Assembly (NCBI RefSeq): GCF_009764355.1
Contig: NZ_LNUA01000007.1
Coordinates: 1 to 16,323, forward strand
Length of the DNA: 16,323 bases
Source of the DNA: Companilactobacillus bobalius
GTDB lineage: Bacteria; Bacillota; Bacilli; Lactobacillales; Lactobacillaceae
Direction of reading: 5' to 3'
Shown one piece after another: positions 1 to 6,597 of this stretch. A program made the translations under genes and the position numbers. Under the pieces are notes generated by a model. That model saw nothing but the letters and a program-made list of their open reading frames with translations. It was not told the DNA's origin and did no database searches. The stretch's first letter is position 1. The number at the start of each line of letters is the position of its first letter.

Positions 1-25
1 GTTCGGATTAATTTTACAATCTACC
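1..25. repeat. Terminal inverted repeat, left copy (IS tip)
   Basis: These 25 bases are the exact reverse complement of 16298-16322. Read from base 25 outward, both copies begin GGTAGATTGT. This is the arrangement expected if both ends of the window run into the tips of one insertion sequence, or of two copies of it. No transposase for this element is in the window, so the family is not determined; an IS30-type element common in lactobacilli is one guess. Confidence 0.8.
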
Positions 26-57
26 TTTTATTTCTCAAAAAATTTTCAATTTATGTT

Positions 58-67
58 TACAAATGTA
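58..67. promoter_or_regulatory. CopY-type operator, box 1
   Basis: TACAAATGTA fits the TACANNTGTA cop box bound by CopY-family copper repressors in lactobacilli, enterococci, lactococci and streptococci. The dyad extends outward as TTTACAAATGTAAA. It lies just upstream of the -35 of the cupredoxin-ATPase operon and 34 bp (start to start) from a second box. Paired boxes are also known from the Enterococcus hirae cop promoter. Confidence 0.8.
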
Positions 68-76
68 AATTTAGTG

Positions 77-105
77 TTGATTTTCTACGTTTACAGATGT
101 AATCT
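77..105 (+). promoter_or_regulatory. Promoter of the copper export operon
   Basis: A -35 TTGATT (77-82) and a -10 TAATCT (100-105) are separated by 17 bp. The second cop box fills the end of the spacer and touches the -10, so a bound repressor would block RNA polymerase. The first gene starts at 157. The hexamers are good but imperfect and the start of transcription is inferred. Confidence 0.65.
92..101. promoter_or_regulatory. CopY-type operator, box 2
   Basis: TACAGATGTA matches TACANNTGTA. It sits between the -35 and -10 and overlaps the first two bases of the -10, the classic position for copper-relieved repression. No copY gene is visible in this window. Confidence 0.8.
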
Positions 106-156
106 TAAATTATTGAAAAGAAACATAACCGTTATTACCTAAGAGGAGGAAATGAT

Positions 157-528
157 ATGGCACAAATACTTACAGTAGTAGTTGGAGTAATATTGATCGT
201 TTTTATTGGTTGGTGGTTTTTTGGCAAACATAGTGAGAGTCAAGCAACTGCAGTTACAACGAAAGATGGTCAAACAGCTAAAGTGGTCGTCAACGGCGGC
301 TTTAATCCAGCTGTTTTAAAAATAAAAAAAGATACCCCTGTAAAATTAGTCTTTAATCGGAAAGATTCAACGACCTGTCTTGAGAAAGTCGTTTTTCCAG
401 ACTTCGGAGTGGACGCCGAGTTGCCAATGAATCAAGACGTAGCGATTCCAATCGACACATCTAAAGCGGGTGAGTTCGAGTATTCATGTGGAATGCACAT
501 GTTTCATGGCAAGATCGTTATCAAATAA
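157..528 (+). CDS. Membrane-anchored cupredoxin-domain protein
   Basis: A 123-residue protein with one N-terminal membrane segment (about residues 4-22, ending in WWFF) followed by a single cupredoxin fold (about 40-123). The domain holds an internal Cys (TTCLEKV) and ends with the CGMHMFHG motif. This Cys-Met-His-Met cluster is typical of small cupredoxins found beside, or fused to, copper P-type ATPases, and it is the probable copper site. The domain probably lies on the outer face of the membrane, although the basic residues after the segment leave the topology uncertain. An AGAGGAGG site precedes the ATG. It is the first gene of an operon behind two cop boxes; the next gene starts 16 bp downstream and encodes a paralogous domain. 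It probably binds copper and hands it to or from the ATPase (inference). Confidence 0.85.
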   Translation: MAQILTVVVGVILIVFIGWWFFGKHSESQATAVTTKDGQTAKVVVNGGFNPAVLKIKKDTPVKLVFNRKDSTTCLEKVVFPDFGVDAELPMNQDVAIPIDTSKAGEFEYSCGMHMFHGKIVIK

Positions 529-544
529 CAAAGGAGCTAGGTTT

Positions 545-811
545 ATGCTTGGATTAAATAATAATAAAATCAATATCACGGTTGATGGCGGCTATTCGCC
601 AAATAATTTCAAATTAAAAGCTGGTAAGCCAGCGGAGGTTACGTTTACGAGAGTCGCTGATAAGGGCTGCACGCAACAAGTCAAGTTCAACGGCGAATTA
701 TATGATCTACCACTCAATCAGCAGGTAACGGTTAGGTTTACACCTCAAAAAGGAAATTATGAATGGACGTGTGGTATGAACATGGTTAAGGGCAACTATC
801 GCGTTAAATAA
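545..811 (+). CDS. Leaderless cupredoxin-domain protein
   Basis: An 88-residue protein that is almost entirely one cupredoxin domain, homologous to its upstream neighbour. Shared features are VDGGYSP near the start, an internal Cys (KGCTQQV), a DLPLNQ loop and a C-terminal CGMNM motif. Unlike the neighbour it has no signal peptide or membrane segment, so it should be cytosolic unless it binds a partner. The start at 545 was chosen because an AAGGAG site lies about 8 bases before it; an upstream in-frame start at 470 would overlap the previous gene and encode unrelated residues. The copper ATPase follows 29 bp later. Many related ATPases carry such a domain fused at the N-terminus, so this protein may act as a detached metal-binding domain (inference). 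Confidence 0.82.
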   Translation: MLGLNNNKINITVDGGYSPNNFKLKAGKPAEVTFTRVADKGCTQQVKFNGELYDLPLNQQVTVRFTPQKGNYEWTCGMNMVKGNYRVK

Positions 812-840
812 TAACGCTCGATATTTGAGGAGGAAAGCTT

Positions 841-2796
841 ATGTCAGTTATGAAAAGATTCATCATTGGTGTGATTGGCTCAGTACCGTTACTCATAAAT
901 ATGTTTATGAGCTTTGGCGGCTCCATGTTGGGCGGAGAAAAATATGGTGTGTGGATTTTGTTCGCGTTTGGTTCATTAGTTTATTGGTTTGCGGGCTTGC
1001 CATTTTTGCATACTGCCATCGTTTCATTTAAAAACCATCACGCCAACATGGATACCCTAGTTGGATTAGGTACTACGATTGCGTACATTTATAGTATTTA
1101 TGCCATGTTTACTAGACCCGCTGGTACGTATTTTGAAGCTGTGGCGGTTGTGATTACTTTAATACTATTAGGCTCCGTTTTTGAAGAAAAAATGAAGTCG
1201 TCAGCTTCATCGGCGGTTGATAAGCTGATGGATCTGCAAGCCAAAGAAGCGGAAGTCCTTCGCGATGGCGAATTTGTAAAACTTCCCATTGATCAGGTTG
1301 TCGAAGGTGATGTTGTTCGTGTTAAGCCGGGTGAAAAAGTGGCTGTTGATGGTGAGATTGTTGAAGGGCAATCTACACTTGATGAATCAATGGTTACGGG
1401 AGAATCAATGCCCGTCGAAAAGGGACCTGGTGACGCGGTTATCGGTGCAACCCTCAATAATACGGGATCATTTACTTTTAAAGTAACCAAAGTTGGTTCT
1501 GAAACAATGTTGTCGAATATTGCTGAAATGGTTCGTCAAGCACAGAACTCGCGGGCACCAATTCAAAAGACCGTTGATACCATTTCAAACATTTTTGTTC
1601 CGGTTGTTTTGATGATTGCTATTTTGACGTACGTTGTTTGGTATGCATTTTTAGGGGCTACTCCGGTTACCGCCTTGATCTTCGCCGTGTCAGTTATGAT
1701 TATTGCTTGTCCATGTGCTCTGGGGATTGCTACTCCGACTGCATTGATGGTTGGGACGGGACGTTCCGCCAAGCTTGGTATTCTAATTAAAAATGGTGAA
1801 GTCTTAGAGGCTACTCACACGATTAAAACGGTTGTTATGGATAAAACTGGGACCGTTACTGTTGGTAAACCACAAGTAACGGATATCGTTTCAACTGGTA
1901 AATTTGAAGAAGCCGAGATTCTTAGCATTGCTTCCGGGCTTGAAGGTGCTTCAGAACATCCACTAGCCTTAGCCGTTTTAAATGAAGCAAAAGCCAAAAG
2001 TGTCGTGCCCTTACAAGCTGAAAACTTTGAAGCTATCAGTGGTAAAGGCGTCCAGGCCGTTATTGATGGAAAGCAAGCCTTTATCGGCAATGACAAATTA
2101 GCAGATGATTTTAATATGACAACTGATCTGAAAAATAAAATGACCAAACTTCAAGCGCAAGCAAAAACGGTGGTCTTGGTAGGCTACGATGGGCAAATTA
2201 TTGCTTTAATTGGGATTCAAGATGCACCTAAACCAACTTCGAAGGCCGCAATCAAGGCAATGCAGAAAGCCGGTTTTCGGACAGTTATGTTAACGGGTGA
2301 TAACAAACTGGTGGCAACGGCGATTGCTGAGGAAATTGGCATTGATGAAGTTATTGCCGATGTTATGCCTGGAGATAAAGCGCAACATATTAAGGAGTTA
2401 GAAGAAAAAGCGCCGGTTGCTTTTGTGGGTGATGGTATTAATGACGCGCCGGCGTTATCAACTGCAACCGTTGGGATTGCCATGGGTTCGGGTAGTGATA
2501 TCGCAATTGAATCTGGTGATATTGTTCTCGTAAAAAATGATTTAATGGACGTGGTCACTGCGCTGGTTATGGCGCGTAAAACGTATAGCCGCATCTTGTT
2601 GAACTTATTCTGGGCCTTTATTTATAACGTGGTTGGGATTCCAATTGCTGCTGGTATTTTCTATGCGCTCGGGTTTATCCTTTCACCGGAACTAGCCGGT
2701 CTCGCGATGGCGCTTAGTTCCATTACGGTTGTTATCAGTTCGCTGTTACTTAATTATGTCAGGTTACCAAAAGAAAATAAGCTAGCGTCAAATTAA
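841..2796 (+). CDS. copA: Cu(I)-exporting P1B-type ATPase lacking N-terminal HMA domains
   Basis: A 651-residue heavy-metal P-type ATPase that pumps copper out of the cytoplasm at the cost of ATP. Visible landmarks are the membrane CPC motif (C290 and C292 in ACPCALG), the phosphorylated Asp in DKTGT (D334), the SEHPLA motif (H373), a TGES actuator loop, MLTGDN and [10 protein letters not shown]. The last two membrane segments carry FIYN...IPIAAG and MALSS, the signature of the Cu(I) P1B-1 subgroup. The protein starts directly at the first membrane helix: the N-terminal metal-binding domains usual in CopA are absent, whereas free-standing cupredoxins and a CopZ are encoded on either side. A GAGGAGG site precedes the ATG. 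Silver is a possible second substrate. Lactobacillus annotations often call such genes copB; the membrane motifs favour the CopA-type subgroup. Confidence 0.95.
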   Translation: MSVMKRFIIGVIGSVPLLINMFMSFGGSMLGGEKYGVWILFAFGSLVYWFAGLPFLHTAIVSFKNHHANMDTLVGLGTTIAYIYSIYAMFTRPAGTYFEAVAVVITLILLGSVFEEKMKSSASSAVDKLMDLQAKEAEVLRDGEFVKLPIDQVVEGDVVRVKPGEKVAVDGEIVEGQSTLDESMVTGESMPVEKGPGDAVIGATLNNTGSFTFKVTKVGSETMLSNIAEMVRQAQNSRAPIQKTVDTISNIFVPVVLMIAILTYVVWYAFLGATPVTALIFAVSVMIIACPCALGIATPTALMVGTGRSAKLGILIKNGEVLEATHTIKTVVMDKTGTVTVGKPQVTDIVSTGKFEEAEILSIASGLEGASEHPLALAVLNEAKAKSVVPLQAENFEAISGKGVQAVIDGKQAFIGNDKLADDFNMTTDLKNKMTKLQAQAKTVVLVGYDGQIIALIGIQDAPKPTSKAAIKAMQKAGFRTVMLTGDNKLVATAIAEEIGIDEVIADVMPGDKAQHIKELEEKAPVAFVGDGINDAPALSTATVGIAMGSGSDIAIESGDIVLVKNDLMDVVTALVMARKTYSRILLNLFWAFIYNVVGIPIAAGIFYALGFILSPELAGLAMALSSITVVISSLLLNYVRLPKENKLASN

Positions 2797-2812
2797 GGAG
2801 GATCGCGATCCC

Positions 2813-3040
2813 ATGGAAAAAGTAATTGCCAAAATTGATGACATGCATTGTGAACATTGTCAGCATATTGTGGAGGATGCGCTCGAAGCAACTAATGGCG
2901 TGCAGTATGCCAATGTAACCTTGGAAAAAGATGAAGTCGTCATTGAATTTGATAAACATAAGTTACAGATAGCTGAAATAAGCGATGCGGTAGCTAATGC
3001 AGGTTATGATGTCCGTCTTTATACGGTAGTGGAAAAATAA
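2813..3040 (+). CDS. copZ: CopZ-like copper chaperone (HMA domain)
   Basis: A 75-residue protein made of one heavy-metal-associated ferredoxin-like domain. The metal site is MHCEHC with C13 and C16, a His between them replacing the more common MxCxxC spacing residues. Proteins of this family carry Cu(I) in the cytosol and deliver it to the ATPase or to a CopY repressor. Its start lies 16 bp after the ATPase stop with an AAGGAGG site at the junction, so the two are co-transcribed. A terminator follows at 3062. Since the ATPase has no HMA domain of its own, this chaperone may dock on the membrane part directly (inference). Confidence 0.9.
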   Translation: MEKVIAKIDDMHCEHCQHIVEDALEATNGVQYANVTLEKDEVVIEFDKHKLQIAEISDAVANAGYDVRLYTVVEK

Positions 3041-3061
3041 CACAAGTCATTTTCAAAGAGA

Positions 3062-3090
3062 GGTCCGCCGTGATCGGCGAGCCTTTTTTA
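3062..3090 (+). terminator. Intrinsic terminator after copZ
   Basis: GGTCCGCCG and CGGCGAGCC form a 9-bp stem with one mismatch and one G-T pair around a TGAT loop, followed by TTTTTT. It closes the cupredoxin-ATPase-copZ operon. The next gene begins 26 bases later with no clear promoter between, so read-through into the regulator genes is likely. Confidence 0.8.
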
Positions 3091-3115
3091 TTTAGACGAA
3101 AAGCAGGGGGAAAGC

Positions 3116-3784
3116 GTGAAAAATATATTACTGATAGATGATGAACCGCGAATGTTAGATCTATTACAGCTATATCTGGAGGGTGATAGCTATCATTGCG
3201 AGAAGGCAAATGATGGTGTAAAAGCAATTGAGCGATTGAGACATGAAAAGTTTGATCTAGTTCTATTAGATGTCATGATGCCCGTTATGGATGGCTGGGA
3301 AGTTTGTAAAAAAATCAGGGAATTTGATAATACGCCAATCATTATGTTGACCGCCCTAAATCAAAATAACGATATGATCTTTGGCTTGAAAAATGGTGCT
3401 GATGATTATATTACTAAACCGTTTGATGAGCATGTGTTAATGGCAAGAATTGAAGCACTAGTTCGGCGTACTGAGAAGATGGACATAATAAAATCAAATA
3501 ATTTAACATTAGATCAGCGGACTCATCAACTGCGTATCGATCGGGCAGAACTCGAAATTACGCCAATTGAATTCAATATTTTAACGCTGTTTTTGAACAA
3601 TAAAAATGACATTTTTAGTCGCAATCATTTAATTGAGCGTATTTGGGGATACAACGCTGAGGTTGATGATAGAACCGTCGACTCACATATCCGAAATTTA
3701 CGAGAAAAGTTAAGAAACAATGGTTTTGCTGTGGATTCGATGCTGATTACCGTATATGGAGTTGGTTACAAATGGTTAGGATAA
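3116..3784 (+). CDS. OmpR/PhoB-type response regulator
   Basis: A 222-residue response regulator. The receiver domain (about 1-118) has the acidic pair D8 and D9, the phospho-acceptor D52 in LLLDVMMP, T79 and K101 in TKPF. The C-terminal winged helix (about 125-222) has the PIEFNIL, DDRTVDSHIRNLREKL and VYGVGYKW signatures of the OmpR group. The start is GTG, preceded by a GGGGG-rich binding site at 3106-3110. Its stop overlaps the start of the sensor kinase by 13 bases, so the two are translated together. Placement between the copper export operon and lgt suggests control of copper or envelope-stress genes, similar in arrangement to CopRS or CusRS, but the signal is not shown by the sequence. 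Confidence 0.92.
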   Translation: MKNILLIDDEPRMLDLLQLYLEGDSYHCEKANDGVKAIERLRHEKFDLVLLDVMMPVMDGWEVCKKIREFDNTPIIMLTALNQNNDMIFGLKNGADDYITKPFDEHVLMARIEALVRRTEKMDIIKSNNLTLDQRTHQLRIDRAELEITPIEFNILTLFLNNKNDIFSRNHLIERIWGYNAEVDDRTVDSHIRNLREKLRNNGFAVDSMLITVYGVGYKWLG

Positions 3785-5190
3785 AAGCAGCTATTAATAT
3801 TATGAAACAAAGGGTTAGCCATAAGATTTCGGTCAAAATAGGACTGTCATTTTTATTGATGGCGATTGCTATTGAAATGGGAATATTTATAAGCTTATTT
3901 CTTTTAGTTGTTAACACTTGGATCAATGAACAGGCCAGTAGTTTAGTCAAGCGTGGGGAGAACCATGCCCATGTTTTGACCAACGATTTCACTGCTCAAA
4001 CAATAAAACATGTTGTTTTGACTGAAAAAGGGGATACTGATATGGCAATTATTGTCCAAAGTCCAGATGGTCAAACTTTGATGGCTTCACAAGTGGTGAA
4101 TTCTAAAATGAAAAAGCATCTTGCAAAATTCACGAGTGCTAGTCAGGGTAAATCTGAGGTTTTACACTCTGACTGGATGAAAAAAAGTTATCTCGTATCA
4201 AAATCACCGATCATCAAAAAGGGCAAATTGCTTGGTAATGTTTATATGTTCTTATCTACTAAGCAGATTCAGAAAATGGTCTTTGATTTTTCTAGCGTGT
4301 TCATAGTTTTGGTTATATTAACGTTTTTGATAACTATTTTTGCAACCGCATCTATCGCAAAAAATTTAACCTTACCCATCAGAGCAATAACGTCTGAAAC
4401 GAAAAAGATTGCCCAGGGAAACTTGTCCGTAGCATTATCGATAGATAGTCAGGATGAATTGGGGGACTTAGCTAATTCAATCGAAGACATGGCTAATAAA
4501 CTCCGACACACGAAAAAGGAACGGAATGAGTTTTTTGCGGCCGTTACCCATGAATTGAGAACGCCGTTAACCTTTATAAAAGGCTATACGGACATCGCCA
4601 GTCGGGAATCAGTATCAGAAGGTGAACGGGTAAAATACCTGAGTATTATTCGTGATGAAAGTGCACGGTTGACTCATTTGATGGACGACATGATGACGTT
4701 AGTTCAATTTGAAGCACATAATTTTTCAATAAAAAAATCTTCGGTCCTTATCGCCAATTTAATGGACGACTTAATGAAAAAAGTAGCGGGAATCTTGAAT
4801 CAAAAAAACATTCATTTGAATATTATCGGTTCACAACAATTTGAAGCAAAATTGGATTATGCTAGAATGCAACAAGTATTAATCAACCTAGTTATTAATG
4901 CTTATAAATATTCGCCTGATAACTCAACCATCAGTATTGATATCGAACAATCTCCAAAATCTTTTAGCATTCAAATTTCTGACGAGGGTGAGGGCATCGA
5001 TGCAGCCGACTTACCATATATATTTGAACATTTTTATCGCGTTGATAAATCACGGACTAGAAAGACTGGTGGAGTTGGGCTAGGTTTAACGATCGTTCAG
5101 GATATTATTAAGCTCCATGATGGAAATATCTCGGTTAAAAGTAAGCAACATGGAGGCACGACTTTTACAATTGAGCTGCCCTATGACTAA
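3772..5190 (+). CDS. Sensor histidine kinase with HAMP domain
   Basis: A 472-residue membrane kinase partnered with the upstream regulator. In order: membrane helix 1 (about 23-46), an extracytoplasmic sensor of about 125 residues, membrane helix 2 (about 172-196), a HAMP linker (to about 245), the dimerisation domain with the phosphorylated H260 in VTHELRTPL, and the catalytic domain with NLVINAYKYS (N box), DEGEG (G1), YIFEHFYR (F box) and GVGLGLTIV (G2). All kinase boxes are intact. The first ATG at 3772 overlaps the regulator gene; a later in-frame ATG at 3802 is possible. The sensor part has scattered His and Met residues but no obvious copper-binding cluster. A large hairpin follows the stop codon. 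Confidence 0.92.
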   Translation: MVRIKAAINIMKQRVSHKISVKIGLSFLLMAIAIEMGIFISLFLLVVNTWINEQASSLVKRGENHAHVLTNDFTAQTIKHVVLTEKGDTDMAIIVQSPDGQTLMASQVVNSKMKKHLAKFTSASQGKSEVLHSDWMKKSYLVSKSPIIKKGKLLGNVYMFLSTKQIQKMVFDFSSVFIVLVILTFLITIFATASIAKNLTLPIRAITSETKKIAQGNLSVALSIDSQDELGDLANSIEDMANKLRHTKKERNEFFAAVTHELRTPLTFIKGYTDIASRESVSEGERVKYLSIIRDESARLTHLMDDMMTLVQFEAHNFSIKKSSVLIANLMDDLMKKVAGILNQKNIHLNIIGSQQFEAKLDYARMQQVLINLVINAYKYSPDNSTISIDIEQSPKSFSIQISDEGEGIDAADLPYIFEHFYRVDKSRTRKTGGVGLGLTIVQDIIKLHDGNISVKSKQHGGTTFTIELPYD

Positions 5191-5195
5191 TTATA

Positions 5196-5257
5196 AATGT
5201 GCAGAACGGTGTAGATTAAATTTTAAATCTGCACAAGTTCTGCACATTGTTTTTTTA
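5196..5257 (+). terminator. Nested hairpin between the kinase gene and lgt
   Basis: An outer 12-bp perfect stem (5196-5207 with 5237-5248; AATGTGCAGAAC and its complement) encloses a second 9-bp stem (5209-5217 with 5226-5234), followed by a run of seven T's. It fits an intrinsic terminator for the two-component operon. TGTGCAGA-type half-sites occur at 5198-5205, 5228-5235 and 5239-5246, the last two as a direct repeat 11 bp apart, so the same DNA could also be a protein-binding site controlling lgt. Confidence 0.7.
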
Positions 5258-5287
5258 CAATGGATTTACTAAGAAAGGAGAGGTGTT

Positions 5288-6106
5288 ATGGATTTGGCTC
5301 TATCAAGTATTGATACAGTGGCGTTAAGGCTAGGGCCGCTGAGAATTCGCTGGTATGCCCTTATCATCGTAGCGGGGATGCTGATTGGAATCTGGTTAGC
5401 TTCTAAAGAGGCGCCACGAAGACATCTAACTACTGATGATATAACTGATTTTATGATATGGGCAGTGCCATTTAGTTTGATTGGTGTGCGAACCTACTAC
5501 GTTCTTTTTGAATGGGGGTATTACAAGCAACATCCAAATGAAATAATTGCGCTTTGGGAAGGCGGCGGTGCGATTTATGGTGGCTTAATTGCCGGAACGA
5601 TTGTGCTTTTAATCTTTAGTTACAGAAAAAAGATCAACCCTTTAGATTTATTGGATGTTGCTATCCCGGGAGTTTTACTAGGCCAATCTATTGGTAGATG
5701 GGGAAACTTCGTTAATCAAGAAGCTTACGGTGCAATAACAACTAATTTGAACTGGTTGCCAGAAGTGTTCCGGAAACAAATGTTTATATCTGGGTCTTAT
5801 CGACAACCAACCTTCCTTTTTGAAAGTATGGGAACTTTATTAGGCTTCATTATTGTGATACTACTCAGGCACCGCATTAAAGGTCTTCTGCGAGGAGAAA
5901 TTTTCGGGTTCTACTTAGTCTGGTATGGATTATTACGCTTCGTAATTGAAGGAATGCGGACCGACAGCTTGATGGTCGGATCAGTTCGAATCTCGCAACT
6001 ACTTTCTTTAGGACTGTTCATAACGGGCCTGATCTTCATTCTTTATCGACGTTTTGGCGTGAGAAAAATCGATTTATACAATGGGGCAGCATTGCATGAA
6101 AATTAA
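5288..6106 (+). CDS. lgt: Prolipoprotein diacylglyceryl transferase
   Basis: A 272-residue integral membrane enzyme that moves a diacylglyceryl group from phosphatidylglycerol to the lipobox Cys of prolipoproteins, the first step of lipoprotein maturation. The family signature GRWGNFVNQEAYG is present, as are RWYALII, GGGAIYGGLIAG, QPTFLFES and the RFVIEGMRTDS motif with its conserved Arg residues. The usual His of the HPTFLYES motif is Gln here, a change seen from the family pattern. Seven or so hydrophobic segments are visible. AAAGGAG lies ahead of the ATG. Cells normally have a chromosomal lgt, so this is probably an accessory copy. Extra lgt genes are found in copper and cadmium islands of Gram-positive bacteria, but no clear lipoprotein gene lies in this window. 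Confidence 0.95.
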   Translation: MDLALSSIDTVALRLGPLRIRWYALIIVAGMLIGIWLASKEAPRRHLTTDDITDFMIWAVPFSLIGVRTYYVLFEWGYYKQHPNEIIALWEGGGAIYGGLIAGTIVLLIFSYRKKINPLDLLDVAIPGVLLGQSIGRWGNFVNQEAYGAITTNLNWLPEVFRKQMFISGSYRQPTFLFESMGTLLGFIIVILLRHRIKGLLRGEIFGFYLVWYGLLRFVIEGMRTDSLMVGSVRISQLLSLGLFITGLIFILYRRFGVRKIDLYNGAALHEN

Positions 6107-6129
6107 TCTTATAGTGAGGAGCGATTTAA

Positions 6130-6369
6130 ATGATTCAATTTATTCAAAGTTATGGCGTAATAATAGCGCTCGTTCTAATGGGTGTAATGCACTTGGGGAT
6201 GATGCGTGGTCATAAAAACACTGATGGCGAATCTGGTTCCATGGGATGCGAGATGGACCATAGTGATGCGAACCAAGATTCAGGTAAGGACGCATACGAA
6301 AATCTCAGACTAGAGAATGCAAAAATGAAACAAGAATTGGATAACTTAAAACACCGAGGAGTTAAATAA
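6130..6369 (+). CDS. Small Met/His-rich membrane protein with coiled-coil tail (a)
   Basis: A 79-residue protein of unknown function. It has an N-terminal membrane helix (about 8-25), a metal-ligand-rich stretch (MHLGMMRGHK at about 20-29, then MGCEMDH at about 37-43), and a C-terminal amphipathic heptad segment (about 54-76, ENLRLENAKMKQELDNLKH). A GAGGAG site lies 8 bases before the ATG. It follows lgt by 23 bp and is separated by a single base from a second protein of the same design. The Met, His and Cys cluster suggests copper binding at the membrane, and the heptads suggest pairing with its neighbour; both are inferences. Confidence 0.75.
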   Translation: MIQFIQSYGVIIALVLMGVMHLGMMRGHKNTDGESGSMGCEMDHSDANQDSGKDAYENLRLENAKMKQELDNLKHRGVK

Positions 6370-6370
6370 A

Positions 6371-6583
6371 ATGTTACAACTAATTTCGACATTAGCCTAT
6401 TATGCCCTGGTTCTGTTATGCCCGCTGATGATGCTTTTTATGATGAAAGGCATGCATGGTCAGGGAAAAAAAGAAGGTAAGGCTGAACATGACCATACTC
6501 AATCTGAAATTGAAAATTTAAAACAACAAAATGCAGAGTTGGCCAGAAGTTTAGACGACTTGAAGCAAAAAAACAAATTTTAA
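6371..6583 (+). CDS. Small Met/His-rich membrane protein with coiled-coil tail (b), DUF2933-like
   Basis: A 70-residue protein with the same layout as its upstream neighbour: a membrane helix (about 5-26), a LCPLMMLFMMKGMHG stretch resembling DUF2933 proteins, a charged His-containing patch (EHDHTQ) and a short heptad tail (EIENLKQQNAELARSLDDLKQ). Its ATG is one base after the previous stop, with a GAGGAG site inside the preceding gene, so the two are coupled. The LVLLC stretch resembles a lipobox only weakly, because the residue before Cys is Leu. It is probably a copper-associated membrane protein (inference from the composition and the neighbours). Confidence 0.75.
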   Translation: MLQLISTLAYYALVLLCPLMMLFMMKGMHGQGKKEGKAEHDHTQSEIENLKQQNAELARSLDDLKQKNKF

Positions 6584-6597
6584 AAGTGATGATATTT

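Noticed and set aside
825..1031. Reading frame of 68 codons overlapping the start of the ATPase gene
   Set aside because: It lies in another frame of a well-supported ATPase, has no family motif, and only exists because the ATPase codons leave that frame open.
1815..2147. Antisense reading frames of 110-125 codons within the ATPase gene
   Set aside because: They are shadows of the ATPase coding pattern with no ribosome binding site and low-complexity Ser/Thr/Ala composition.
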